The position numbers and the translations under genes are program-made. The notes under the pieces are model-generated. The model had not been told where the DNA came from. It was given only the letters and a program-made list of their open reading frames with translations, and ran no database searches. DNA of 64,000 nt. It comes from Thamnaconus septentrionalis. Its lineage: Eukaryota; Chordata; Actinopteri; Tetraodontiformes; Monacanthidae. How positions within the stretch are numbered: the first letter of the stretch is position 1; the number at the start of each line of letters is the position of its first letter. Location of the stretch: assembly GCA_009823395.1 (NCBI GenBank), contig CM020510.1, positions 5,854,773-5,918,772 on the forward strand, read 5' to 3'. This document shows positions 1-12,758 of the stretch, in pieces.

Positions 1-565
1 TCATATTTGTGGCCTTGGAGGAAAAAAAAAATCAAAGTAAAGCACAGGCAAACTGATAAGATTGCTAACATTTTTAATTCTGGCACCAAAGACATTATGC
101 ATCAAATTCATCAAAATTATTTTTAATGTGCAAATAAACAATGAGTCTTGGAAAAAAAAAAGAACTAAAACGTTAACAAAAACCATCCAAAGACATCTGC
201 GAGTTTTTTCGTGTGTGACGGTGATAATGAGATTTTCTTCCAAGTAACTTTACATTCCCATGTATGTCACACATATCTCAAGTTTTTAACAATTCTCTTT
301 ATTTACATGTGAAACATATCTAAGCCGTACTACTATGTAATTAACAAGTTATACAACAGAAACCCACTGAGTGTCGTGCCGTCACGAAAACAGATTGTCT
401 TTAAACTTTGCAACATTATAACTTTACATACATTTACAGGATTTTGGAGAATTCTAAACAGTAAACCAGTCCCGCAACAGTCCACACACAGTCCTTCAAA
501 TTCCGTCCCTAACTCTTTCTTCCCTTCAACTGAGGAACAAAAGAGAGTTGTAAATTGTGCTTGAA
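1..565 (-). other. naalad2 3' UTR and downstream flank
   Basis: AT-rich sequence with no credible coding exon on either strand. The stretch nearest 565 is probably 3' UTR of the minus-strand naalad2 gene. Confidence 0.5.
298..303 (-). terminator. candidate poly(A) signal of naalad2
   Basis: AATAAA on the minus strand, about 263 bases after the naalad2 stop codon at 566-568. It is the canonical hexamer closest to the stop that I noticed. No transcript evidence is available, so the choice is provisional. Confidence 0.4.
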
Positions 566-3500
566 TCAGGCAGGAGGCGTCAGAGTCATGGCGGCAGCAT
601 GCACGGTGAACGCTGCAATGCTGATTTGTCGCTTAACTTCCTCCCAGGACTTCTCGGGCTGGGCGGAGTTGTTGATGTCAAACAACGCATCGTAGATCCC
701 GGGGAAAGACTCTCCTGCATATTTATTATGGCTGCTGGGAGCGAAAATCACGTGTCTGAAAACACAGGCAGGAAGTCGTGTCACAGAACGGATACAGGTA
801 AAAAAAAAAATAATAAAAAAAAAAATTATATATATATATATACATATAACAAGATGATTAAAACTGACCTTGATGACTTAATTCAAAACTTGCTGGACCA
901 AGTTGTAATTCAAATGACATTTTATGGCTATTATAAAGGGGATTTTAAGTATATTAGAATTCCACTGTGTTTTGCCATAGACCTACTTTTTCCTAATTAG
1001 AAAAGTAAATCAAAGTTGTAAATTAATCAGTTGATTTACAGCAGCACTGACAACATTGAAATCTTTACGATGACCTTTTCTTGATAAAAAAAAACAAACA
1101 CATTATGAATGTAGTGTAAAGGTATTCACTCGTTTGCAGTATGCTTTCTTACCACTAGATGCCACTAAATCTTTTTAAATATTTTCTTCTAGTAGAAATG
1201 CCAATCACTTCCTGCCCTGATCATCTTGCGATGTATGACAATGAAATATAAAACTATTATTACATACAAACAAGCAACAACAAAAAAAACTCCACTGATG
1301 TTACTCTAGGAGATTAGATTCCAAACAGTTTTGACTTGCATTGTGAAACCATTTTCTATAATCAGTAATAAGATGCAACCCCCGAAAGGTGTCATGTGAC
1401 TAACCTGTAGAAGGGTCTGCCAGGTAACCCCAGGGGGTCGATGAAGGCTCGCTCCAGGTACATGAGCTGGTCATTCATGACGCGAACCTGCAAAGAACTG
1501 ATGAAACATAACTGGACCTGTTACTTTTTTTTTTTTGGATGTAGCCAGTGGTTATTATTGTGTGATCCAGACACAAAGTGAACTAAAGTGATCATCACAA
1601 ACTCACTCTGCTCTGTTGAGGTTCTGCAGTCGCTCATGGAAGTCCCTGGAAGCCACGGTGAAGTTTTCCGCAGCAGAAAACAAAGCATCTGAAGTCACAG
1701 GAAGGTCAAAACATTAAACAGGACAGGCTTTCCTCCAGAGGAGTCAGGAGGTTAGTGGTTAACAGTAAGTAAGTTAACAGTGGATAGAATCATCTCACCG
1801 AATGACACCTGGTACTTCTTCATCTCCTCGGGGTGCCTTTGCGCCACCTGTGCGATGCTATGCGCGTACTTCTCCAGTGCAGCGGCGTACTCGTTGGCAT
1901 CCAGAGGGAGCACCTGGGAGTCGGCCAATAGGAAGACGAGGCCACCTCTCACCTGGGCGACCGCACGCAGCCTCTCGAAGGAGGGGTCGTAGAAGTTCTG
2001 CACTATCTCGAAGGTTTCGTACACGCTGTGGTAGACCGGGTAGCTGCTGTAGAATTCTCTTTTCTAGGAGTGCAAACACACGCACTATAATTGTTCCAGT
2101 TACGGCAGTTCCCCATTAATTAAACTGCATGGGCATCAACTGCATCATCAACAGTGTGAAGCTTTTGTCTCCTCCCTGTGGCAAAGACAATAACTACATA
2201 AACAGTTAAAATGCCTGTGAAAGTTAAAGTTTTTCCTGGTTTCGGTTGTGAATTTAATTTGCGCGCAGATATAAGGTCACAGGTTGCGTTTTTTAGGGGA
2301 TGTGTGTATGCTCGTGTCTCACCTTGTTCTTAGTGTATCTGGCTCTGCCTGCAGCGATTCCCAGGCGGATGAAGTAAGCCTCAAAGTCGCTGCCTGACCC
2401 GAGTTTACTGATCCTGCAATGTGCAAAACAGGACAAAAGACTCCGATTCACTGATTTGCACTATTACTTCTTGACTTTTGGTTCCACAGCTCTGCACAAG
2501 TGAGAGGCTTTCTACCTCGGTGCATCGCGCACACTCGTCCAGTTGTCCCTCTTGTGCCAGCTGTCGTACAGAGAGACACCCTCCTCTCCCTCCTCTGGAC
2601 TGCGTATCTGCATGCATTCATATAGAGAAACGATGATGAGTGCAAAGGCCATGAGCCAAATCTATTTATAGAAACTTTAATGTGCACCTGTTTGGTGACG
2701 TCATACACGAGTGTGTGCAGAGACGGAGTGCAGTCGACCCTCAGCGTGTACATGCCTGGAATACAAAGAGATGCATTTAAACACATCCAAAAAGAACCTA
2801 TTATCTTTTATCTAACTAACAGGGCATTCAAACACACTCACCCTCGATGGCAGAGTCTGCGTTGATGTAGGCCACAGCTCTCTCTTGCAGCATCTTTGCG
2901 TTGTCCTGTCCGGATGAGGAAAAGAGTGGTCTAGTTTTGTGAAGGCACGTGTGTATTGTAGCGGTGTAGGAACGTACCTCAGCCCACTCAGTCGACCCCA
3001 GGAGTCCAAATTCTTCTGCGTCCCAGCTGGCAAACACTATGGTCCGCCGAGGCCTCCAGCCTTTCATACACACAAACACACACACACTGTTTGTGAGTCT
3101 TCGCCAGGACCCAGCAGCGGGCCACCCGCCGTGGAAATCTCTCTCTTTCTATGAGGTCAAAGGGCAGCAAAAGTAATTAGTCACCACTGCCTTCACCCTT
3201 TCAAGCATAAGGCCTCACCCTGACTGAGCAGCCTGCCGGCGCTCCTCACGTTCTCGTGGACCACCGCGGCACCAGACATGGGGTCAATGCCTCCAAACAC
3301 CCAGGCATCGCGGTGTCCTCCCAGAATGACATACCTGTCTGTGCAAACACACAATGTTAGTTATTATTTCACATGCAAGGCTTTCACTGGCCCTCCCAGG
3401 GCTGCGAAGGCAACCTATAGCTTTTAATGTTTGTTTTTTTTAGCTTTATTTTCAGTTTTTCAGTTTTTAAAAGAACATTTCCAAAACAATGGTAATGATA

Positions 3501-4868
3501 ATTACATGAACTGTGCAAACTGGCTCTAGCTTTAAACATATTAGCTTCCAGATTGTTTACATTGATAAATGTGCCTTGAAGTGTTAAAAGTTTAAAACTT
3601 ATTTATTACATCAACAGAGGCATAATTCTTGCCTTTCCCAACAAGTGCTAGACTATTATTAATTTTATTGATCTTCCTGCTAACCCTTTTTGTGCTTGGC
3701 AAGCAAAACTTGACCTTGATTTATCATCAGTCATCTGTGTGTAAAATGTGATTTTAAAAAAAAAAACATCTTGAAGTTTTATTACGATGATGTACCTGGT
3801 TCCAGAGCTCCTCTGATCTTGCCAATTACATTGTAGATGCGAGTCACTTTGTTATCAGTGTGGATGTTCATACGCACTTTCCTGACATGCGAAAAGAGAA
3901 AAGGGAAACTCCATAACTCCATAAAACAACAACAAACAAATAGAATGCAGGGAATTAATTGAGATCCAGCTGAGGTCCTTTACGATGGAGCAGTAAAATA
4001 AAACCAAGTTATTTATGTTACTTTTAATGACAGAAATCAGCAATCACCACTCTCTAAACACAGCACTGTTGTCTCACAGGGGGCCGATACTACAGGCTTT
4101 ATTTTTGCCAACCTGTAAATGTATGTGGCTTGCTCACTGGAGGTACAAAGACCTTCATTGTGCCTGAGCTGGCTGAGGGCCACCGGGCCATTAAAGCTCA
4201 GCCAGAAAACAAGAGTAACAAAGGAGGAGGAGACAAATCGAACGCTCAAAACACAGCAGAGTAACTGCAGCGGAGTTGATGGAGTGGAGATCAGAGAGGA
4301 GGGAAAAATTCTACGGTTCTGACTGTAACAGGGGAAATAAATTGTTGCAGTACAGAACTCACTGGCTCTGGAAGTCATGAGTGAAGCCCGGACCAATTCT
4401 GTAGGAGACATTCAGCGCTCCCTTCCAGTTGTTGGGTGGAATCTGTCCTCCCATGTTCCTGTTGAATGGTAAATGATGAGAAGATGGTTTAGTTTTCAAC
4501 ATACAACAGCGTTTCATGGATTTCAAATCTGAGGACTAGATGAACTGCACAAAGTGTAAAAGGCTTTTACTGCAGCAGGTGAATGGCATCATGGTAGCCG
4601 ATGGGATGCACAGGAATCCTGGGGAGGCCCACTGCGTCGCCGAGGCTCAGTCTGTGAGTATATTCTGGTCAGAGAGTGAAATTAACAGCGTGAATATTTT
4701 TTAAAGATAAAATATATTCAGGCTGCAATAGGCGTCAGGAAGTTTACAGCAGGATGGAGCCACCTTTGGCTGGGTATCCTGGCGTGAGAGGGTCCCCGGC
4801 ACCGTTCAGGTTGAGGACGTTACCTCTCTGAGCTCCTCCACCTGGAAGGTTCCATCCATCAGGGTAGG

Positions 4869-4903
<35 letters not shown>

Positions 4904-7210
4904 AGTAAAGCTGTATAAAGCTGATGTTGTGTTCAATATCAGTCTCAGCCTATTAAGAAAAATAATTGTAAAGAGTAATTTTGATATAAGGTAAAGTTTA
5001 TCTAGTATTGACAAACACACTCCTTCCTTCCCCACACAGTGCCCAACCTTGATTCCCGCAGCTGAGTAATCTGCAGGGTCAGAGAACATGATAATCCCCT
5101 TTGCTCCTGCTAACACGGCGTTCTTCACCTGGGGAGAAAAAAAATGTTGCTGCATGACGGAAGGTTATGAAATGACCCGCGGATGAAGGTTCAGCCACAT
5201 TTGCAGGAAAAAAAAAAAAAAAAAGTGATGTACCATTAAAAATGAATCAGAATCTTCCGCTAGTCAAGGCCGTCTTTTCATACCTTATTACCTCGGAATA
5301 TTTTCCCGTATCTGACGATGACAATCCTGCCAGTGACATTGACGCCCATCTCCCTCTCTAACTGGAAGAAGTCCTCCGTGCGGCCGTAGTTCACGTACAC
5401 CAAGTCCCCCTGGAGAGAACGACAAACCAGGACATGAGGAAATTTGTAGAGATTTTTACGACTTTGGTGCTTTTGCACGGTGCCGGTGCCTGCACAGACC
5501 TCAGGTCGTCCCTTGGCAGAGAATGCGCTGTATGGAGGCACGACGTTGGCGACGTCTTCATAACCTGCAGGCGCTGGTTCAGCCAAGGACGTGTTGAAAA
5601 CCTTTGAAAGGAAAACTGATGTGATGAAATACTGATGGCATTATGGTGTTTTTTTTTTTACTAGAAAGTGCTTTTTTTTTTTTTTTTTAGAAATTAAAAG
5701 CTTTCATTTGTTTTAATGACATAATTTTATTTTGCAGAAAGACGAGCCAAAACTGCAGGTATCAGCAGTCACTTCTTGTCACGATGTTTCCCTGCCGTGC
5801 ATCTCAGCGACACTGTGGGATCATCACCTGTCCTTATGACAGGCACAACAACCGCTTTTATCTCACGCTGAGGCCATAAAAGAACCTTGGACTTAAAGAC
5901 TCGCTGCCTTTGCACTGGGACAAGATAAAACAGCTGGGTCGTGACAGTGTTTTGAATATCTGTCGGATTTGCAGCCAACAGCAAAACAGAGTGACGGACT
6001 CATTTATGTGCAATTGTTTTGTTATTGTATTAAGCCACTAACCAGGAGAACCGCACTACTAATCAGGAGTTCTGAGTCAGAAACAAGTGTTTAGTACTCG
6101 AGATTGGTCTTGGTCTCAAGGCAACTTTTTAAGGTTTTCTGTCTCATCTTGGACTCTGAGGCATTTTTACTTGTCTCGATCTCGGGCTGGCCAGGACTCA
6201 GGGTTTTTGATGAAGACTCAGTCAACACTACAATGACAGAAAAGAATCCAGCTGCTGCTGTTTTACACTCAGTTTGTGACACCCAGAGTAACGCAGCCCC
6301 TTATTGCCAGTTAATTTATTTTTTAATTTTATGAATCAAAGTATTTTTTTTCAAAATGGTTCAAAATAGTTGGCAAAGCAGCAAATGTTTTTTTTTATTT
6401 TTTTGTTTTTATTTTTCTTTGACATATAAAGTCTTGGTCTTGTCTTGGTCTCGATACTCTCTAGTCTTGGTAATGTCTTGGTCTCGGTTTGTGCGGTCTT
6501 GACTACAACACTATTTGGCTCTGATAAACCTTTTCTCTGTGCATTCATTCTCCAGTATTTTGTAGACCTCAATGTCGCCAATGTTTTGACCCCCTACTGT
6601 TCCCAGGTGGAGACGTGGTACCTCTCGGCCGAGTCCGTCCACGATGGAGATGTAGTTTGGCTGGGATTTGTTTGGGTAGGAGAGCAGAACGTCGTAGGGC
6701 ACGAGTTCAGCCGAGTCCAGTCCGAACTGGAGCCACTCGTCTCTGATCTCCTCAGCGTATCTCAGGTTCTGCTCGGTCCCGGCCAGGTGGGGGAGTCGGG
6801 TGAACTTCCTGTGAAGCGAACAGATCAGGCGCAGGTGAGAGAAGCTGACTTTGCTGCCGTTCTCCCACAACGGAGACAGATGATTCAGTTCAGTTCTTTT
6901 CTCTTTTTTCTCTCTTTTTTTTGCACTTATATCCTGAAAGACTGAAGGCTCCTGATTGGTTCAGAGGCTTTAATGATGACGGTTCATATTGTCCTATTGT
7001 ATTATTGTTTGAAATACAAATATTAATTAAATATTTGTTTGGTCAAGACAGCATGTTTGTGAATTTTCTGTGTTCTCGTCTTCTTCTTTTACCTCAGATG
7101 CTCCTTGATCTTGTGTGGCTTCATTTCATCGAGGAATTCTCTCAGATACTGGCTGGGAGGAGCAGTGCTGCTGCCTGCAGTCTGCGGCCCTGTGGGTTTC
7201 GCAAACCACC

Positions 7211-7247
<37 letters not shown>

Positions 7248-7724
7248 ACATGATAGGTAGTTTAACAGCAGTGACAGTCCTCTGAAGATGACCATTATTA
7301 TCAAACTGTGTGATTATCTAACCTCCAAACCTTCAAACCAACCAGTGATTAAAGTAATACAGCGAATAGTCACACAAACACGTACATATATTTACTTTCA
7401 CCAATAACAGCCACCTGTTATGTGCTGGGTATCTCCTCTCACACGATGTGCAAAACTCAGACAGATGTGAAATGTACCAGGATCATGTTGAAGCTGCGTG
7501 AACAGCAGCTCCAACAGCTCAGCAGGCAGATGAAATAACACTTGTGATGCAGAGTTTACAACTACACAGTGCTGACTGTGCTTCCATTGGATGGCTTGTT
7601 TGTCCCAGTAATTTTTCTGCGCTGTGTCAGTGTTCATCTTACCTACGGTGAAGCCCAGCAGGAACAGAGCCGTCACCACCACGGTCCACCAGACCCACCG
7701 GATCATCCTGCCTTCCTTTTTCAT
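566..7724 (-). CDS. naalad2: NAALAD2-type N-acetylated alpha-linked acidic dipeptidase (glutamate carboxypeptidase II family), complete, 20 coding exons
   Basis: Type II membrane zinc peptidase of family M28B. The family cleaves the neuropeptide NAAG into N-acetylaspartate and glutamate outside the cell. Coding exons, 5' to 3' on the minus strand: 7724-7643, 7210-7093, 6808-6622, 5601-5500, 5409-5284, 5128-5048, 4869-4764, 4664-4571, 4458-4363, 3881-3796, 3338-3219, 3060-2978, 2905-2842, 2755-2688, 2607-2516, 2413-2323, 2063-1799, 1688-1607, 1497-1405, 755-566. All join in phase to 741 aa (human NAALAD2 is about 740). The start is the ATG before a short basic tail and one hydrophobic anchor (about residues 8-27). 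Zinc ligands are visible: H368 and D378 in [15 protein letters not shown]415/E416 in DAEEFG (catalytic Glu and zinc ligand), D444 and H544, each nine less than human PSMA numbering. The C-terminal end ([20 protein letters not shown]) is strongly conserved. Details such as [14 protein letters not shown] and SSYPVYH favour NAALAD2 over FOLH1. Odd points: exon 7 has no AG at its acceptor, and several splice sites sit beside CA/TG repeats. Confidence 0.93.
4764..4869 (-). other. naalad2: naalad2 coding exon 7 with a non-canonical acceptor
   Basis: Encodes [11 protein letters not shown], then [20 protein letters not shown], then PAK. The upstream exon ends at 5048 in phase 0 with IK, and human NAALAD2 has a proline just before YP, so the exon should begin with the CCC codon at 4869. 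The bases just before it on the minus strand are a (TG)n run, so the intron would end in TG, not AG. The nearest in-frame AG (exon start at 4920) would add 17 residues, including a Val-Cys run. The donor (AAAG|GTGG at 4764) is normal. Confidence 0.75.
4871..4902. repeat. (AC)n microsatellite abutting naalad2 exon 7
   Basis: Sixteen perfect AC units on the plus strand. On the gene strand this is (TG)n running directly into the exon, where a pyrimidine tract and AG would be expected. Confidence 0.95.
6086..6512. mobile_element. degenerate MITE-like element in naalad2 intron 3
   Basis: The left end reads AGTGTTTAGTACTCGAGA and the right end, on the other strand, AGTGTTGTAGTCAAGACC: imperfect terminal inverted repeats. 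Inside, GGTCTTGGTCTC-type motifs recur at both ends. The 427-bp unit looks like a non-autonomous DNA transposon of a kind common in fish, and no ORF is present. A clear target-site duplication was not found, so the exact ends are uncertain. Confidence 0.5.
7213..7243. repeat. (AC)n microsatellite forming the naalad2 exon 2 acceptor tract
   Basis: On the gene strand about 15 TG units end in TAG, and exon 2 starts at 7210. The (TG)n occupies the place of the polypyrimidine tract. Confidence 0.9.
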
Positions 7725-10353
7725 ATTTTAGTTTTTTGTGTTCTTATTTTAAGAAGAGGGGGGAAAGGAGTCCAGAAAGACGTCTCTCCCTGCTCGACAA
7801 CACAGCCGACTCTGCAGAGAGACGGTGAGTGAGAGTGGGAGAGTGAGGGACAATGATTGCTCAACCAGTGGGGGGCGTGGCAGAGGGAGAGAGAGCAGGG
7901 GAGTGTGTGTGTATCTGGGAGAGGGACGGCGGGGGAGTTTTGTTCAAAGGTGGGAGGTGAGGTCACTAGTGATGAAGGAGGGGAAACAAATCAGTCTCTT
8001 GAATTACTTTAATTGTGACTTATGAATGCCAGGACAGTTTTTGGCTGAATATTGCTTCATGACAGCTTCAACCGACCAGGAGAAGGTGGAGTCTGCTTTA
8101 ATGCTTAATGCCTGTGTTATGAGTTGCAGCAGCAGTGCAGCTCTGTCCAGTAATTAAATATGATGGGAACAAAGTTAAACAAGTCCAAAAAAAAAGTATG
8201 ACAAATGTTGCCCATAATTCATAAACCAAACTTGAGTCGTCAACAGAGCAGATGAACACCCAGTTTTCCTCTGAAGACCTGAGATATGGATGATGTGATA
8301 ACAATGGAGGTTGTATTTCATGGCTTTTACAGGCAGCAAAACATCTGGGATGTGTTTTTTTCTTCTCCAAGCTCAATTTCTCAATCCTATTCTTACAATT
8401 TAATGTGAAAGGAATTCACGATTTAACGGTAGTCAACACTACAGTTTATCATTCGGACTGTTTTGAAACTGAAAACTTTTTCTTTTTTTTTTCTTAAAGG
8501 AAAGTTGGCCTAAAACCAAAAGCAGCTGAGGCAACATTTGTCTCAAACATTATATAGCTGAAGATGACGTACATGGAGTTGATTATGGGTCACTGACAGG
8601 AATTTCCCCGACCCTGTATGTAGCCCATCGTGGATTTTGGTCATGGCTGACCCGCTCTGGTTTGGTCCACGGTGGTGAGGAGGAGTGGGGGGTTGCTGGG
8701 TTGGCTGGTAGCTCTTTCATGTGACAGGCTGGAGCGTGAAGTGCTGGCTATTGGTGGGAATCCTTCAGGAATGTGGGAGGACGCAGATAAAATCAGTGGT
8801 GAGCTGTTTGTCTGGAATCCTTTTTGTTTTTAATCAAAAACAGCTGCTTAAAGTGGCTGGATAAAATACACAGCCATACTTGTGACACTGCTGCAACTGC
8901 GTTTGAGTGCATCATCCAAGAAAAAAAGGGAGTAATGCTTTTATAATCAAGAACAGAGTTAAAAAAAAAATACTAATTGTGGTTAAATGTAACAGTGAAA
9001 ATTAATTTTATTATTTATTTTTATAAATCAATCCGGTTTCAAGCCAGGAAATCCTGGTTTTCAGGTTGCCCTTTGGCATAACCAGACTAACTAGGTGAGA
9101 TGTGGTTCTTTTGGTGGTTGGGACTCAGACTGATCGACCACTACAATAGTTTCCATTTGTGCCATTTCTTCCCTGCAATCAGTTTCCTCAGTCTTTCCAT
9201 TGAAAGACGAGAAGACAAAAGAAACAATACATGCCTGTTACCCCCACTTCATCCATTGACCCTTTAATTTACATGTCAAATACCAACTGATTCTATTAAT
9301 GGGAACGTTCCTGAACCTGTCTGAGTTTACAATCCTGAGGTGAGTCTGCCCTCTAGTGGCATGTTTCTGCTAGTAGTCTAGCAGTGGTATCTGCTTGGAG
9401 AGAGTGACAGAGACAGAGTGGTATTTTCCAAAAGCAGAATAAAAATGTCTTATTTTGTTTTTGTGGAAGAATTATAGCCTTGGAGATGATGATATTTTCT
9501 TCACTGTTTCTTTCACGTTTTACGGCAGATGAACAACAAAGTCCGCTCAAAGGTCCGTTAAGAATATATATGATATTCTGGGGTTGAACATTGTGCACCC
9601 ATTTATTCTGACGGTACCTTGGCTTTAACTTAACCTCGTTTGGCCAAAATGAACAACGATTTATTCATTGTTTATGGTTTTAAAAAGGATAGAATTAAAA
9701 AGTATAATTCGTAAAGGGATTGCTAAAGTTGTGATCATAGAAATGAGCCTTTAAAGTAGTCGAGCCACAACATAATTGTGGGAATTGAAATTGCAGTTCA
9801 GCCGCAACACTGCTGTTTTATAGACTCAGCTAAGATTTAATAAAGCATCAACTGTGCTTCATTTGTTTTGTTGGTACAAAAAAATGCACCTTCCTACAAC
9901 TTGTGCTTTCCGGCAGAGGGGGATTTTAAAACGTATTGCGCCCCCTAGCGTCATATACGAGCAATGTGGCGCGGTGGTTTTTTTTTTTTTTTTTTTTTTG
10001 TACTCTGAGTTTTCCAACTTGAGTCGCCCTCACACCCAGTTTGACTCAGTGTGCCAAAGCCCGTTTTCTTCGGGGACTCCAGGAAAACAACCGAACCCAG
10101 GGCGGAAACCGGGCCGGTGGGATGCCGGGGCTCAGAGAGTCGTGGGGCGGCCGGGAGTCGGCGTGCGCTCCGGGCAGCTGAGCGAGGCGGGCGGGGAGTC
10201 TCGGCGTAACGGAGGCGTGCTGGAGGGTCGGAGGGTGGGACGGAGGGTGGGAACAGACGCCGGCCGGCCGGTGTGCGGACGGACGGAGAGGGAGACAAAG
10301 CAGCGGGGCAGAGGGCGACGTGACGGCGGCCACAGCGAGGCTCGTAGGCGGCC
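7725..10353. other. head-to-head intergenic region between naalad2 and nox4
   Basis: The two genes are transcribed away from each other across 2.6 kb. From 7725 to about 9970 the sequence is AT-rich, and I see no exon or RNA gene in it. A run of about 24 T lies at 9978-10001. From about 10020 base composition becomes GC- and CpG-rich up to the nox4 start. Confidence 0.7.
10020..10353 (+). promoter_or_regulatory. GC/CpG-rich nox4 promoter and 5' UTR
   Basis: A strongly CpG-rich stretch leads directly into the nox4 ATG at 10354, unlike the AT-rich DNA around it. No TATA box is evident. It is probably a CpG-type promoter with dispersed starts. The transcription start cannot be placed from sequence alone. 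Confidence 0.55.
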
Positions 10354-10444
10354 ATGGAGGTGTCGATGCGGAGCTGGCTGGCCAACGAGGGCGGAAAACA
10401 CTTGGTCCTGGTGGGGAAAAACGCTCAACTTTTCTTTCCCAGAC

Positions 10445-10505
<61 letters not shown>

Positions 10506-10936
10506 TGCTGTGGGTTCAGACTGAAGCCACTTTGTAGATGAATTTACCTGTCAGACTGTCAGAGTTCTCTTGTTGTCCACTTTGTGCTGTTGGATCCACA
10601 CAGACTCTCTATCAGCACTGAGTGACACAACGGGAAAAAATGTGCATGCTGTTGCAGGATCATTGTAAATACTGAAGCATAATCCACCCAAAACACCTCC
10701 AGACTGGAGTGTTTGTTCGTGAGGGAGATAAAGCTTTTGTTTCAGTCCCTCCTGGTGTGCACATGACTGTGTTGTACTGTAGTGTGTTTAATCTGTACTG
10801 TCTGTACACTCTGTGTAGATGCTGTGGTTGGGAGTGAACACCTGGCTCTTCATCAGAACCTTCTTGCTCTACTCCACCGGACTGCAGTATCACTACCTCT
10901 ACAACATGCTGGGGGTAGGAGCCTCACGCACACACA

Positions 10937-10990
<54 letters not shown>

Positions 10991-12704
10991 AGACAATCAA
11001 GGCACCTTTGTGGCCCCAAAATCTATTTTTATCACTATGTCAGGGCTTTGCGATGGCTGGTTGACTCGCACACAGGATTAATGAGGCCCAGTTGTAACTT
11101 AAAACAATGTGTGTGTGTGCGGGTGGGATGAGTGCAAAAGTCGTACAATTGATCACTTACTGTACAATTTTAAAAGCCCACATTTCTGAGGTTCTTTACC
11201 TTGTTTTCATCAATTAAAATAGAATTCAACAACACCTCTGAACCTGATATCAATATTACTGTCTACTATACTAAACTATGTTACTATCATTGACACGGCT
11301 AGCTGGCCACCAGTGCGTCTCTTCTGCTTGAATATCTCCTCTGTGTGTATCTAGTGTGTAATTATTTTTTCCAGCACCGAACAAATGCAGGTGATTTCCA
11401 GATGATTTGTTCCTTGACCTTTTAATCAGATGTTGTTACCATATAAAAAGTTTTATATGTTTTTTTTACTGGGTGATAAATAGACCCTTCTCGATTCAAT
11501 ATTTTAAGACTGAACAAGCTTTCTGTTGGGGCTTTGCAAGACGAGACAGACGAGCAGGATTTAAGACTTCAAGCCAGCACCGGTTGACTCAACATGTGCG
11601 AGATTCTTAAAAAAACTTAGAAAAAAAGTAAGATGTTCCAGAGAGCAGCACGTCGGAACTGCTGCTGCCGCACACAGACAGAGACAGAGAGCGGGCAAGT
11701 GTGGGCACGCCGCTGCTTCCACTGAAAGCCCCACCAGAGGGCTCAAGTTTGTGTGTGTGTGTGTATGTGTGTGCATGTGTGCATGTATGTGTGAATGGGA
11801 TCTGTATGTGTGCATCATTCAAGATTAAGATGTATTCTTAAAACTTTGAGGCATCTGAGGAGAATTTTGAAAAAACTTCAAAAAGCACCTCTGTTCGATG
11901 CATGTTTTAAATGCACACTTGCTTGTGTGTGTGTGTGTTTGTGTGTGCGTATGTGTGTATGTGTATAGGAATAGGAAAGAGGATATCAGATCTCCCGCTT
12001 GTGGGTTTTGCCGTCAGCTGCCTCAGAGTGTGAAGCCCTGATGAGTGACTGTGTGCGGGAAGGTTTTGAATGCTAGAGGTTTCGGACTTTTACATTTTAA
12101 AGTGGCGTTAACTTTCTTTGGCTAAATGTGGAGTCACACTCTGATCTGATGGCTGGCGCTCCCAGTGTGTGACCACCTGTCCTGTTCTTTGGCCTGGCGG
12201 GGGGATTTTCCTGCCTCTTAGAGTTGACACTGGTGAGCTGGTTAAAGCCAGTGTGAGTCCCCGTTGATTTTACCCCAAAGAAAGCCATCCAGATCCTTCA
12301 TAACGGATTAGTGCGATATCAGGCCTGAACTCTTGCAGAACAATGTCAAACATGTCGAATGTAAATCAATTTCAGCCAGTCGAAAGGTGAACAGATCAAT
12401 CAGTGTCCTTTGAGCTGCAGCCTAATTTTTTCTGTCAGAATAGAAAATTAACAGTCCAGTTTTCTATTTCTGCTGGCTTTATCAAACAAAACTATATTAA
12501 TGTTTTTTTGACATTTAATTTCGATCCCTTTAAAATGTACACGGTGGTCTTTGAAGTGCACAGCCTTCAGGGAACTGATGCACTACGCAGGTAAGTACAC
12601 AGTGGGCAGAGTATTGTACAAACAAAGTATTGTACTAGTGAGTGTGAATGAGTCTTGGGACAATGAAGCCGGCTTGTTGTCAGCTGATCTCTGCAGAACT
12701 CCCT

Positions 12705-12758
<54 letters not shown>

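Noticed and set aside
566..7724. Assignment of the peptidase to FOLH1 (PSMA)
   Set aside because: The two paralogues are very similar, but several positions (PYP at the start of exon 7, [21 protein letters not shown]) follow NAALAD2. A phylogeny would settle it.
9854..10537. Open frame of about 227 codons across the nox4 promoter
   Set aside because: Low-complexity Arg/Gly-rich translation of CpG-rich DNA, ending in a Val-Cys run from a TG repeat. The real nox4 start is in another frame at 10354.
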